A DNA stretch of 64,000 nucleotides from Paraburkholderia sp. BL23I1N1 (GCF_003610295.1 NZ_RAPV01000001.1:3534001-3598000); one strand, 5' to 3'. Shown: positions 30,773-42,789, counted from the stretch's first letter. A program made the numbers and translations. The notes: generated by a model not told the origin, from the letters alone.

Positions 30773-31879
30773 TCACGCCCCTGCAAACACGCGCAGATGC
30801 TCGGGTGCAAACTCCAGCGCGACGGGTAAGCCTGGCGCGAAGCTTTCGAGTGCGTCGGTGCCGAGCGGCACCTTGACGAAACACTCGTCCTGTTCCGGCA
30901 GCCCACAGCGCATGCGCACGTGGTCGCCGAAATAGATCAGCCCGCGCGCTTCGCCACTTAGCGCATTGGCGCCTGGCCGCGACGCGCCATTCGCCAGGTT
31001 AGCAAGCTTCATGCGTTCAGGCCGGATGCAAGCAACCGCCGGCGTACCCGCCCGCGCACCGCCAATATTGCGCCCCGTGAGCCGCGTGCCGTCAATCAGA
31101 TGAAACTCGCAGTACTCGCCGTCGACGTTCGCGATCGTGCCGCGCAGCTTGTTGCTGTCGCCGATGAAGTTCGCGACGAACTCGTTGCAAGGCGATTCGT
31201 ACAGGCGGTCCACCGTATCGAGTTGCTGCACGATGCCTTTATCGAACACCGCAACGCGGTCGGACATGGTCAACGCCTCACCCTGATCGTGCGTGACGTA
31301 CACGAAGGTGACGCCGAGCTTCTCGTGCAATGATTTAAGTTCGTACTGCATGTGTTCGCGCAACTGTTTGTCGAGTGCGCCGAGCGGCTCGTCCATCAGC
31401 ACCAGTTTCGGCTCGAACACAAGCGCCCGCGCCAGCGCGATACGTTGCTGCTGGCCACCGGAAAGCTGCGCCGGATAACGCTTCGCGAAGCTCTCCATGC
31501 GCACCATCTTCAGGGCGTTGTTCGTGCGGTGCGCGCGTTCCTCGGCGGAGAGTTTGCGCACCGTGAGCGGATACGCGACGTTCTGCTCGACCGTCAGATG
31601 CGGAAACAGCGCGTAGTTCTGAAACACCATGCCGATGTTGCGCTTGTGCGGCGGCACGGTATTGAGCAGCGTGCCGTCGAGCCAGATCTCGCCGCCGGTG
31701 GGAAATTCGAAGCCCGCCAGCATCATCAGACACGTGGTTTTCCCTGATCCGGACGGTCCGAGCAGCGTCAGGAATTCGCCCTGGTAGATGTCCAGATCGA
31801 GTTGTTTGACGACCAGCGTTTCGCCGTCGTACGTCTTGCGCACACCTCGAAAGCTGACGATCACGTCATCGGTTTTCAT
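30773..31879 (-). CDS. ABC transporter ATP-binding protein (PotA type)
   Basis: A 368-aa ATPase. Walker A is GPSGSGKTT at 41-49, the ABC signature is LSGGQQQRIALARAL, Walker B is VLMDEPLGALD, and the switch His is in YVTHDQGEAL. The C-terminal TOBE-type domain covers roughly 245-368. It is the first gene of the transporter operon and is divergent from the MocR-type regulator, with a 130-bp spacer. The frame extends upstream to 31936, but the family begins at MKTDDVIVSFRGVRK. Confidence 0.95.
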   Translation of the reverse strand: MKTDDVIVSFRGVRKTYDGETLVVKQLDLDIYQGEFLTLLGPSGSGKTTCLMMLAGFEFPTGGEIWLDGTLLNTVPPHKRNIGMVFQNYALFPHLTVEQNVAYPLTVRKLSAEERAHRTNNALKMVRMESFAKRYPAQLSGGQQQRIALARALVFEPKLVLMDEPLGALDKQLREHMQYELKSLHEKLGVTFVYVTHDQGEALTMSDRVAVFDKGIVQQLDTVDRLYESPCNEFVANFIGDSNKLRGTIANVDGEYCEFHLIDGTRLTGRNIGGARAGTPAVACIRPERMKLANLANGASRPGANALSGEARGLIYFGDHVRMRCGLPEQDECFVKVPLGTDALESFAPGLPVALEFAPEHLRVFAGA

Positions 31880-31965
31880 CGTACTAGTCTCCTCTGCGGT
31901 CCGGCCGGCTCCCCCTGCAAAACAGCGGGATTGCATTTATTGCGTGGCTCACTATAGTCCCTTAC

Positions 31966-32007
31966 GGTTCTACAATATGGAACCATTTCATTATTCCGGA
32001 TAGAACC
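31966..32007. promoter_or_regulatory. Repeated GAACC boxes between ABC operon and MocR gene
   Basis: GGTTC (31966-31970) and GAACC (31980-31984) form an inverted pair, and a second GAACC at 32003-32007 is a direct repeat 23 bp further on. Arrays of one inverted plus one direct copy are typical of MocR-family operators in divergent promoters. This is the probable site for the adjacent regulator. Confidence 0.55.
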
Positions 32008-32009
32008 AC

Positions 32010-33563
32010 TTGGACACCGTGATTTTGTCGGATTGGCTTGCTGCACGGCTCGACCGCACCGCCGCCGAACCGGTCTACAGACAGACGTTGCGGCTGATGC
32101 AGCAGGCCATCCTGACCGGCCAGTTGCCGCCCGGCACCAAGCTGCCGAGTTCGCGCATGCTCGCCGAAGACCTCGGCATCGCGCGCAATACGGTGCTGCA
32201 CGTCTACGACCAGCTGACTGCCGAAGGCTACGTGATCTCGACCACCGGCAGCGGTACCTATGTCGCCGACACGCGGCCGGACACGGCGGCCGTGAATATG
32301 CGCCGGAAGCCGGCGGTGGCGAGCGTCGATGGGGACATTACCGATCAGGCCGCCGAGGTCTCAAAGCCGCCAAAGCGCGATCTGGGCGATCTCTCCACGC
32401 GTGGACGCAGGCTCATCGATCAGGCCGGCGTCTCCGCCAAACAGTGGGGCGCGTTCATGCCGGGCGTGCCCGACGTCGCCGAATTCCCGGCGCGCACATG
32501 GAGCCGCTTGCAGGCAAGGTTGTGGAAGGAGGCCAATCCCGATCTACTGACCTATGCGCCCGGTGGCGGCTACCGGCCTTTAAGGCGCGCGTTGTCCGAT
32601 TACCTGCGGGTCGCGCGCTCGGTGAATTGCACGCCGGACCAGATCATCATCACGACGGGTATTCATCAGTCGATCGATCTGGCGGTGCGTTTATTGACCG
32701 ATGTCGGCGATCGCGCGTGGGTGGAAGAACCGTGCTATTGGGGTGCGCGCAGCGTGCTGCAATCGTCCGGGATCACGTTGGTACCCGTGCCGGTTGATGA
32801 TGAGGGTCTCAACCCACGCGAACAGGATCTGCAACAGCCACCGCGTCTCGCGCTCGTCACGCCGTCGCATCAGTATCCGCTCGGCATGGTGATGAGTCTC
32901 GCGCGCCGCCGCACGCTGCTCGAATACGCACGTCAGCACAACGTCTGGATCATTGAGGACGACTACGACAGCGAGTTCCGCTACGGCAGCCGTCCGCTCG
33001 CGTCGCTGCAAGGACTCGACGACGCCGGCCAGGTGATCTACGTGGGGAGCTTGGGGAAGATGCTGTTTCCGGGTTTGCGGATCGGCTACATGATCGCGCC
33101 GGAGCATCTGGTGGATACGTTCCGCACAGGTGTCGCCGAGCTATATCGCGAGGGGCAACTGATGCAGCAGGCCGTGATGACCGACTTCATCATGGACGGT
33201 CATCTCACGTCGCACGTTCGCCGTATGCGTGCGCTCTACGGCGAGCGCCGGCAGATTCTGATCGACGCGATCACCGCGCGTTTCGGCAACGAACTCCCCG
33301 TAATGGGCGACGAGGCCGGTCTGCATCTGGTGCTCGGCTTACCCGATCATGCGAACGATCGCGCGGTAACGGCAGCCGCTTACGATGCCGGTGTGATCGT
33401 GCGGCCGCTCGCCGCCTACTACAGCAGCGAGACGCCCGCGCGGCGCGGACTATTGCTGGGATACGCCTGCGTGGCGAACGAAAAGATCGGCCCGGCATTC
33501 GACACGCTCGCTCGCGTAATCGAGCAGACGGTGTTGAAGAAAGCGCCGACCCGTGCCGCCTGA
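32010..33563 (+). CDS. MocR/GabR-type transcriptional regulator (GntR HTH fused to aminotransferase domain)
   Basis: A 517-aa fusion. The winged helix-turn-helix covers about residues 20-90 (KLPSSRMLAEDLGIARNTV), and a fold-type I aminotransferase-like domain runs from about 130 to 500. The PLP-binding lysine is about K350 in SLGKMLFPGLRIGY, so effector binding through PLP is expected. It is divergent from the polyamine-type ABC operon and probably activates it in response to a related amine or aldehyde; GabR and PuuR-like systems are precedents, not proof. Confidence 0.93.
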   Translation: MDTVILSDWLAARLDRTAAEPVYRQTLRLMQQAILTGQLPPGTKLPSSRMLAEDLGIARNTVLHVYDQLTAEGYVISTTGSGTYVADTRPDTAAVNMRRKPAVASVDGDITDQAAEVSKPPKRDLGDLSTRGRRLIDQAGVSAKQWGAFMPGVPDVAEFPARTWSRLQARLWKEANPDLLTYAPGGGYRPLRRALSDYLRVARSVNCTPDQIIITTGIHQSIDLAVRLLTDVGDRAWVEEPCYWGARSVLQSSGITLVPVPVDDEGLNPREQDLQQPPRLALVTPSHQYPLGMVMSLARRRTLLEYARQHNVWIIEDDYDSEFRYGSRPLASLQGLDDAGQVIYVGSLGKMLFPGLRIGYMIAPEHLVDTFRTGVAELYREGQLMQQAVMTDFIMDGHLTSHVRRMRALYGERRQILIDAITARFGNELPVMGDEAGLHLVLGLPDHANDRAVTAAAYDAGVIVRPLAAYYSSETPARRGLLLGYACVANEKIGPAFDTLARVIEQTVLKKAPTRAA

Positions 33564-33568
33564 ACGCA

Positions 33569-36500
33569 TCACTTCAAGCCGAAATCCACCCGCGTCGTGG
33601 CGCCCTTGTCCTTGATGCCGTCCGCGGTCAGCTTCGGCGCCACGATAAACACGCGGCTGCTGTCGATCTTGCCCTCGAAATACTGCTGCACGGCTTGCGC
33701 CCGTTGCTGCGCGAGCTGACGCAAACTGGCGTCGTCGATTGGCGCGTTGGCGGCCATCGCCGCCTTCATCTCGTCGTCCGGCAAGCTCTTGGTCAAGCCG
33801 ACAAAATTGCGCGGCTTCTTGAAGTCGGCTGCCTTATACGCCTTGGCCAGGTACTTGTCGTATTCCTTCGGATCCACGGTAACGGTCGACAGATCTACGC
33901 TCTCGCCATGGCTCACCACGTCCTTGACTTTCTGCTGCCTGACCTCGCGTTCGACGTATTGCGTCCGCAGGCCCGGTTCGTCGACGGCCGGATCAACGCG
34001 GCCAATCAGATCGATACCGATCGAACTCTTGTCGGCGAGCGCCTTCACGATGGTGTCGAGCTTCTTGTCCGCAGCGTCCGACAGTTTCGCCGACCCCGGA
34101 TCGAATTCGACATAGCCCAATTCCTCGCCATTGCCGCCGAAGGCATTGGCAATCAGCGAGAACGGCGCGGTGACGGCTTTCTGCAGCAGATTGAGCACCG
34201 CATGCCAGATCAGGCCGCCAATGCTGAATTCCGGATTCGACAACGAACCTGACACCGGCAGATTCACGTCGATTTCACCGCGCGAATTTTTCAGCAGCGA
34301 GATCGCGAGACGCACCGGCAGCTTGGTCGCCGTATTGTTCTCGACGTGATCGCCGAACGTGAGTTGATCGATGAAAATGTGGTTGTTCGCGTTCAACTGA
34401 TCGTTATCGAGCTTGTAGTGCAGATCGACGTTCAGCTTGCCCTTGGTGATCGGATACCCAGCGTATTTCGCCGAATATGGCGTGAGGTTGGTAAGTTCGA
34501 TATCGTGCGCGCTCGCCGTCAAATCGAGCGCCGGTTTTGCGATCAGCGGATTGACCGTCCCGCGAATCGACAACGGTCCATTGGCCGCCACTTTCGCGGC
34601 AATGTCCACCGGCGCGGGTGTGGTTGATTGCGTGCCGAACGCACCGACCGTGCCTTGAATGCCGACCAGGTTCGCCGTGAAATTCGGCTTGATGAAGTTG
34701 TCGGTGTAGGTCACGCGGCCCTGTTGCAGCACAAGCTGGCCGAAGTGCAGCTTGACGGGGCTTTGCGGCGGCGAAGCGGCCGTGACCGTGGCGGGCGTAG
34801 CGGCCGACGCCGAGACCGGCGCGGACGCCGCCTGAGCCAACGATGCGTCCGACGCAGCTTGCGGCGTCAACGGCACAGGTTCCTTGCCGCTCTTGTCGCG
34901 CGTCAGCGATTGCGCGGCGCCGGTTTCGTGCGCGACCACGTCGTTGAGATTCAGCTTGCCTTGCGCGTCGAGCAGCACGCGCCCATAGAACTTCGTGAAC
35001 GTGACGCGGCCCGCGTCGACCACCGTGCCGTGTTCGTCGTAGTCGGCCTTGAGGTTGGTCAGCGCGAGCGAACTCCAACCCGCGAACGGGTCGGACGTCG
35101 CCTTGTCGAGCATCCGCACATCGACCAGCGCCACGTCGCCACGGTACGTCGCCTTCAATGCTTTCGCCTGATTCAGCGCGAGATCGCCGTTCGCGTTGAG
35201 CAATGCGCTCGCGATCAGCGCATTCAGCTTGCTGCCGAAGTACGGTTCGAAGGCCGCCGCATCCAGGCGGTTCGCGTTCACCTTGACGGCCACCTTGAGC
35301 GGTGTCGCCGTGACAGCGCCTTTTACGCCAAGCGTGCCTTTCTTGTTGAGCGTCGCTTGCAGATCGACCGGCAGCGGCTTACTCAGATCGTCGCTGATCT
35401 GTTGCACCTTCAGTTGCAGCGGCGTCACGCTCAGTTTCACCGGAGTCGGCGTGGTGTTGTCGGTGAAATTGGCGGTCGCGTCTTTCAGATTCAGTTCGCC
35501 GATCTTGTAGTGCCACGCGGGCCCTGCCGCCTGCGCCTTCTTCACCGCATGAATCGCCGTGCGCTGTTGCTCGGCCTGATGCGGACCGGCGAGCGCGGCG
35601 AGGTCGATGCTGCCGTCTTTCAGACGCTGCGCGTTGATCACCAGGCCGGTCGTGTCGACGCCGGTGATATCGGCCGTGCGTCCCGCCACGTCCACCTGCT
35701 TGACCGTCACCTGGCCTTGCGCGAGCGAGACGACCGGTTCCTTGCTGCCGCGCGCCGCGAGTTTGAGCGATTGCAGATTCAGTTGTGTATCGGTGACCAT
35801 CACAGCGACGGGCGACTTCGACCAGTTCGCATCGACGTTCGCGTTAGCGGACAACGCGCCGTCGACTACTTGCGCCGCCGTCGCCGAGTCGAGGTACGGC
35901 TGCATCAGCGGCAATGGCAGCGTCTTCAGATCGAGCTTTGCGTTGGCGGTCTTCGCGACCAGGCCGAACGCGCCGGCCACGCCGAGCGAGCCGGCGGCGT
36001 CCTTGAAATCGGTATTGAGCGTGTAGTGCGCGGGAGCGGTTGCGAGCGTCGAGAAATCGGTCAGCGTGACGGCCAGTTTTTGCAGGCCAAGGTTGACCGG
36101 TCGCGAGGCGGCTTCGTCGTGAACGTTCACGGTGCCGTCATTGAGCGCGAAACGCTTGATCGACAGGTCCAGAGGCTGCGCGGGCTTGTCAGCGGCGCCC
36201 GCAGCGGATGCAGCGACTGGGGCGCTCGCGGCGTTTTTAGCTGTCGTGGATGCCGACGCCGGTGCCGACGCAGAAGCCCCCGCAGCAGGCGCTGTCGCGA
36301 ACATTCGCTCGACGCTCAACACGCCTTCTTTGTCACGCGCAAGATTGGCGCTGGGCGCGTCGATGCGGATATCGTCGAAGTGATACAGGCTCTTCAGCGG
36401 CTCGAGCGTCGCGGCGGCCACATGTACGGCGCGCGCGGCGAAGAACGGCGCCTTGCCCTGATCGAGCATGTCCACGTCGTTCAAATCGACCGTGCCCGCC

Positions 36501-37357
36501 ACGCGCAGCGAAGGCGCGTCGTTGGACATCACGAAGTTGAGCTTGAGATCGGTGGACAGCTTGCCGCTCTGCACAATCACCGGCAACCTGGTCGGCACGT
36601 AGGACATGAGACGCGGCACATCGAGCCCGTCGAACCGCAGCGACACTTCCGATTCGCGCGACGCGGCAAACGGCTTGGTCTTGCCGTCGATAGCGAGCGG
36701 ACTGCCGTCAATGCGTGCACGCAGCAACGGCTCGACGAAGATATCGGTTTTCGAAGGCAGTGTGGCAATGAACGGAATGCCGAGCTTCCATTGATCGATC
36801 ACGTGCGTGACGCCGAGCAGCTTGTCGTCGAACGTGATCTGGCCGTTTTCGAGGCGAATGTTCGACACCGAAAAGAGCGTCGGTTTGCTATTAGGTGTGG
36901 CCGGCTGCTTCGAGAATTTCTCGATCAGGTCGGTGAAATTGAAGCGCTGCGCATCGTAGCGAACGATATGAAAACGCGGCGAATCGAGTTGCACTTCGTC
37001 GACGATCGGCGCGGCGCGAAACAGCGAGCTCCATGACGCCTGCACGATGAGCCGAGAAATATCGACGAAGTCGCCCGCGCCGCCACGCTCGCCGATATGC
37101 ACGCGATCGGCTTCGAGTTTGAGCGTGTACGGATTGAGTGCAATGCGGCCAATCGTGGCGGGCCGGTCGAGTTGCTTGCTGAGTTGCCGTTCGGCAATGT
37201 GGCGAATCAGCGGCGGTGCCGCGAAAAAGCCCAGCAGACCGAACAATACGAGGAAGATCAGCAGACCCGTGATGACACGCCGGGTGCGGCGTGACTGCGC
37301 GACATTGCGCATGGTCTGCATGGAAGAGGCGATTGATGCTTTATTGAGGCTTGCCAT
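33569..37357 (-). CDS. Large AsmA-like DUF748 envelope protein with C-terminal OmpA-like region
   Basis: An envelope protein of 1262 aa from the ATG at 37357. A single N-terminal transmembrane helix (VITGLLIFLVLFGLLGFFA, about 27-46) is followed by a long beta-rich periplasmic body of the DUF748/AsmA superfamily, thought to bridge or transport lipid between membranes. Ala/Ser/Pro-rich low-complexity stretches interrupt it near 355-400 and 845-875. The last 200 residues contain an OmpA-like element (YVEFDPGSAKLSDAADKKLD). It stands alone; an upstream extension to 37411 adds unconserved residues. Confidence 0.85.
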   Translation of the reverse strand: MASLNKASIASSMQTMRNVAQSRRTRRVITGLLIFLVLFGLLGFFAAPPLIRHIAERQLSKQLDRPATIGRIALNPYTLKLEADRVHIGERGGAGDFVDISRLIVQASWSSLFRAAPIVDEVQLDSPRFHIVRYDAQRFNFTDLIEKFSKQPATPNSKPTLFSVSNIRLENGQITFDDKLLGVTHVIDQWKLGIPFIATLPSKTDIFVEPLLRARIDGSPLAIDGKTKPFAASRESEVSLRFDGLDVPRLMSYVPTRLPVIVQSGKLSTDLKLNFVMSNDAPSLRVAGTVDLNDVDMLDQGKAPFFAARAVHVAAATLEPLKSLYHFDDIRIDAPSANLARDKEGVLSVERMFATAPAAGASASAPASASTTAKNAASAPVAASAAGAADKPAQPLDLSIKRFALNDGTVNVHDEAASRPVNLGLQKLAVTLTDFSTLATAPAHYTLNTDFKDAAGSLGVAGAFGLVAKTANAKLDLKTLPLPLMQPYLDSATAAQVVDGALSANANVDANWSKSPVAVMVTDTQLNLQSLKLAARGSKEPVVSLAQGQVTVKQVDVAGRTADITGVDTTGLVINAQRLKDGSIDLAALAGPHQAEQQRTAIHAVKKAQAAGPAWHYKIGELNLKDATANFTDNTTPTPVKLSVTPLQLKVQQISDDLSKPLPVDLQATLNKKGTLGVKGAVTATPLKVAVKVNANRLDAAAFEPYFGSKLNALIASALLNANGDLALNQAKALKATYRGDVALVDVRMLDKATSDPFAGWSSLALTNLKADYDEHGTVVDAGRVTFTKFYGRVLLDAQGKLNLNDVVAHETGAAQSLTRDKSGKEPVPLTPQAASDASLAQAASAPVSASAATPATVTAASPPQSPVKLHFGQLVLQQGRVTYTDNFIKPNFTANLVGIQGTVGAFGTQSTTPAPVDIAAKVAANGPLSIRGTVNPLIAKPALDLTASAHDIELTNLTPYSAKYAGYPITKGKLNVDLHYKLDNDQLNANNHIFIDQLTFGDHVENNTATKLPVRLAISLLKNSRGEIDVNLPVSGSLSNPEFSIGGLIWHAVLNLLQKAVTAPFSLIANAFGGNGEELGYVEFDPGSAKLSDAADKKLDTIVKALADKSSIGIDLIGRVDPAVDEPGLRTQYVEREVRQQKVKDVVSHGESVDLSTVTVDPKEYDKYLAKAYKAADFKKPRNFVGLTKSLPDDEMKAAMAANAPIDDASLRQLAQQRAQAVQQYFEGKIDSSRVFIVAPKLTADGIKDKGATTRVDFGLK

Positions 37358-37449
37358 GCTCGGTCTTGGGTAATGCGGCGGCAAGCCCGCCGCGAAACGA
37401 AAATCCCGCAAGCGGCAGTATAAGTGGTGAATCTTACGCGGGATAGCAA

Positions 37450-37571
37450 TGTAAGCCGTGGCTTACACATTGTTGCACGCTATAGCAGCCCATGTCCGCC
37501 GGCACGAAGCGGCGGACATGGGTGGATTTATGCGTCACTCATGCATTGCTGTCACAGCAGTGACGCATAAA
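37450..37571. repeat. Cluster of three perfect hairpins
   Basis: TGTAAGCC/GGCTTACA (37450-37467), CCCATGTCCGCC/GGCGGACATGGG (37489-37522, 10-nt loop) and TTTATGCGTCACT/AGTGACGCATAAA (37527-37571, 19-nt loop) follow each other in the 254-bp spacer between two minus-strand genes. They may end the lipoprotein transcript or be an intergenic repeat unit; no T-run is adjacent. Confidence 0.6.
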
Positions 37572-37611
37572 ATCACTGGCGCATTTCACTGCGGCACTTC
37601 ATTGATTCACA

Positions 37612-39033
37612 TCACTGACGCACGACGGCCGGCGGTTGCCAGCTGCCGTCCGTCGCTTGCGGCTTCGGCGCGTACAGACGCAGCACCAGTTGCAGATCGG
37701 TGCGCGGCGCCGGCAGCCAGTTGCCGCTCTTGCCGCGCGCCGACGACACCGTCACGTCGAGCGAACCGTCGCGATTGCGGCGCGCGCCGTTGCGATCGCC
37801 CACCGCCAGACGCGCCGGCGCGCTTTCGCCTAACGCGCCGTCCTTCGTGTACGCAGTGATCGACCAAAAGCCGCGTACCGGCGGCAGCTGGTTCGGCGCG
37901 AAATGGATCACGTAGCGGTTCGCGCCGTTGAGCGCATGACCGTCGCTGTCCTGGGTGACGACCGCGCGCACTTCGTCGTCCTTCGTGCCGATGCCCGGCT
38001 GGGTGGCCGCAGCGTAAGCACGCATCGCGTAGTCGGGGCCGTAGTTGCCGACGCCGTCGCCGAACCAGCTCCAGCCGTTGGCGCTCAGCAGATTGGACGG
38101 CGGTGTGACGACGCGCTCGTGGCCGTCGGCAAGACCCGAGGCGATTGCCTCCGGCGCGTTCGGCAGCTTCACCGGATCGCCAGGCGTCACGCCAAAGTCA
38201 GACAGGGTTTTCAGTGCATGCGGATCGGCCGGCATCGGCGGGTTGTCCGGCAAGGCCTGCGCGAGCCGGCTGAAGAAGCCGTTTGCGTCGAGCGCGGCAA
38301 CCTGCGCGGCCGGTGTGCCGGAAGCGGCCAGTGCGGCGGCATCGGCGGCATTGCTGCGCAGCGGCGCAATCTGCGCCGAGCGCGTGTCGCCGGCGTAGAC
38401 GCTCAGCGGCGCGACACGGATGGCGCGCTGCAGCTTACGCACCGCCGTCAGGTCGCGGGTGCCGTTCGACTGGATGCGCACGCTCACCCATGCGTTGCGG
38501 GTGGGCACGTCGACGCGCGTCACGCCCTTGGGCAAATCGCCCTGCCAGCCCGGCCCGACGAAGGCAATCGTTTGCGCCTTGATGCCCACGGCGCGGGTGG
38601 CGAACTGCGCGCTGGTCGACCACACGACGTTGGTCCACATGTCGAGCACGCGGGCGTCAACGTAGCGGCCGTGCGAGTCGGGCAGCGACACGATCACCGG
38701 CTCGCTGCCGACGTCCAGCCATCCGGTCGAATCGAGCGTGTCGAGACTCGGCTGCTGAGGATTGGCTGCGCCGATCGGCGGCAAGGCTTGCGCGTGACGC
38801 AGCGTGTTGACCGGCGCCTGGCCCGGATCGGTACCGACCGCCGCGTCTCGCGCGACGCCCATCAGCACCAGCGGATAGCCGAATACATACGAATCGGCGA
38901 CTTCGTCCTTGATCCAGCCAGTGGTTTTTTGCGTCGCGGACGGCGTCGACGCACAACCGGCCAGAAATGCGAGGCCTGCGAGCGATGCGCAGGTCCAGTG
39001 AAGCGAAAACAGTTCTTGGCGATTTTTTATCAT
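37612..39033 (-). CDS. DUF1254/DUF1214 lipoprotein
   Basis: A 473-aa exported protein with a lipobox LAGC (Cys at about residue 27) after a hydrophobic signal. The N-terminal part (YVFGYPLVLMGVARDAAVG) is DUF1254-like. The C-terminal part (PPVRGFWSITAYTKDGAL, then LRLYAPKPQATDGSWQPPAV) is DUF1214-like. The two domains commonly occur together; their biochemical role is not established. It is divergent from the PaiB-like gene and followed by a hairpin cluster. Confidence 0.85.
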   Translation of the reverse strand: MIKNRQELFSLHWTCASLAGLAFLAGCASTPSATQKTTGWIKDEVADSYVFGYPLVLMGVARDAAVGTDPGQAPVNTLRHAQALPPIGAANPQQPSLDTLDSTGWLDVGSEPVIVSLPDSHGRYVDARVLDMWTNVVWSTSAQFATRAVGIKAQTIAFVGPGWQGDLPKGVTRVDVPTRNAWVSVRIQSNGTRDLTAVRKLQRAIRVAPLSVYAGDTRSAQIAPLRSNAADAAALAASGTPAAQVAALDANGFFSRLAQALPDNPPMPADPHALKTLSDFGVTPGDPVKLPNAPEAIASGLADGHERVVTPPSNLLSANGWSWFGDGVGNYGPDYAMRAYAAATQPGIGTKDDEVRAVVTQDSDGHALNGANRYVIHFAPNQLPPVRGFWSITAYTKDGALGESAPARLAVGDRNGARRNRDGSLDVTVSSARGKSGNWLPAPRTDLQLVLRLYAPKPQATDGSWQPPAVVRQ

Positions 39034-39058
39034 TCGTTCAGGTGGCAGAACGTGCGGT

Positions 39059-39111
39059 CCTAAGGGAGACGTCGGTGCGCAGCGGAACCTGTTTGCGTGG
39101 TCTCCCTAAGG
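39059..39111. promoter_or_regulatory. 12-bp inverted repeat in a divergent promoter region
   Basis: CCTAAGGGAGAC (39059-39070) and GTCTCCCTAAGG (39100-39111) are inverted copies with one mismatch, 29 bp apart. They lie in the 296-bp spacer between the DUF1254 lipoprotein gene and the PaiB-like gene. It could be an operator or mRNA hairpin; nothing else is recognised in this spacer. Confidence 0.4.
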
Positions 39112-39329
39112 CCAGCGCAGCCAATCCGCGGCTCGCGATTCCGACAACATCGGGTTGTATCGTATCCTTGCTCACCAGGCAAGCGCAAAGGCAGGAATAG
39201 CGCCTGATAATGCGCGTGCGGACACCTTTTGCAGTACGGTTGACGATTTTCGTCACTTCAGCGCGGGATCGTGCCCCGGCTGGCCGCCCTTTCCGACCAC
39301 TCGCCGCTTTTTTGTATCCGGAGCGTTTT

Positions 39330-40001
39330 ATGTATATGCCCGCCCATTTTGAAGAGAATCGTCCAGAGGTTCTCCACCGCCTGATCGCCGAGCAGCCGTT
39401 CGGCGCGCTGATTACTCATGGGCCGAACGGGCTCGATGCCAATCATTTGCCTTTCGAATTCGACGCGAAGCTAGTCCCGGGAGCGGATGACGCGGCGCCC
39501 GCGCATTCCCACGGCATCCTCCGCGCCCACGTCGCACGAGCCAATCCCGTCTGGAAGGAAGTCGCCGCCAACCCGGAAGCGCTCGTCATTTTCCAGGGCC
39601 CCGCCGCCTATATCTCGCCGACCTGGTATCCGAGCAAGCACAAAACGCATCGCCAGGTGCCGACTTATAACTATATGGTGGTCCATGCGTACGGCCGGAT
39701 CGTCGTGCGCGACGACGAGGCGTTCGTGCGCGGCCTGGTCGCGCGGCTCACCCGCAAGATGGAAGCGGGCGAAGCGGTGCCCTGGAAGATGGGCGACGCG
39801 CCGGCCGACTATATCGCCCAGATGCTGGGGGCGATCGTCGGTCTTGAGATCGAGGTCACGCGACTGGTCGGCAAATGGAAACTCGGCCAAAACAAGGAAG
39901 CCGCCGACCGGCGCGGCGCGGCTGAAGCCCTGCTGGCGCGCACCAGCGATGAACAGAAGGCCGTTGGCCAGGCAATGCTGGACGCGCCGCCCGCATTCTG
40001 A
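39330..40001 (+). CDS. PaiB-like FMN-binding protein
   Basis: A 223-aa protein of the PaiB / FMN-binding split-barrel family, starting MYMPAHFEE. Family landmarks are PFGALITHGPNGLDANHLPF near 24-43 and the ISPTWYPSKHKTHRQVPTYNY segment near 100-120. In Bacillus PaiB is annotated as a negative regulator of sporulation and protease genes, but many members are simply flavin or haem-binding proteins, so a regulatory role is not assumed. GGAG lies 8 nt before the ATG at 39330; a longer frame begins at 39210. Confidence 0.85.
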   Translation: MYMPAHFEENRPEVLHRLIAEQPFGALITHGPNGLDANHLPFEFDAKLVPGADDAAPAHSHGILRAHVARANPVWKEVAANPEALVIFQGPAAYISPTWYPSKHKTHRQVPTYNYMVVHAYGRIVVRDDEAFVRGLVARLTRKMEAGEAVPWKMGDAPADYIAQMLGAIVGLEIEVTRLVGKWKLGQNKEAADRRGAAEALLARTSDEQKAVGQAMLDAPPAF

Positions 40002-40041
40002 GGTTTTTGCTCGTCGACCGTAGCGCGCCTTAAAAACATCC

Positions 40042-40072
40042 TTGACCTTCCCATCATGGGAAGGTCAATACT
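40042..40072 (+). promoter_or_regulatory. MerR-family (CueR-like) promoter/operator of the copper ATPase
   Basis: TTGACC (40042-40047) and AATACT (40067-40072) are separated by 19 bp, the long spacer typical of MerR-regulated promoters. The spacer lies inside a perfect dyad (40044-40066) with arms GACCTTCCCAT and ATGGGAAGGTC around one central C. The ACCTTCC...GGAAGGT core matches the known CueR operator consensus. It is 20 bp upstream of the ATPase gene. Confidence 0.9.
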
Positions 40073-40091
40073 CGGTTCATGAGGCGGCCCA

Positions 40092-42644
<2,553 letters not shown>

Positions 42645-42691
42645 TTGACGGCGATATACGTCGTCATATTACGAAACACTTTCGAAAGCGC

Positions 42692-42718
42692 TAAAGATAG
42701 GGGCAATTCGGCCGTAAT
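42692..42718 (+). promoter_or_regulatory. Sigma-28-like flagellar/chemotaxis promoter
   Basis: TAAA (42692-42695), exactly 15 bp, then GCCGTAAT (42711-42718), against the FliA consensus TAAA-N15-GCCGATAA. It ends 71 bp before the ATG of the chemoreceptor gene. Confidence 0.65.
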
Positions 42719-42789
42719 CATGACATAGGTGTAAACCCATGTATTCGCGTGGTTTGCACGTCACATGTCCTTCTTTACCCCGAGTGCCC

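Noticed and set aside
34628..37036. Very long open frame opposite the DUF748 gene
   Set aside because: Arg/His/Leu-rich antisense shadow of a GC-rich gene, with no ribosome site and no recognisable domain.
37450..37571. CRISPR-like repeat array
   Set aside because: The three hairpins are different sequences without regular spacers.
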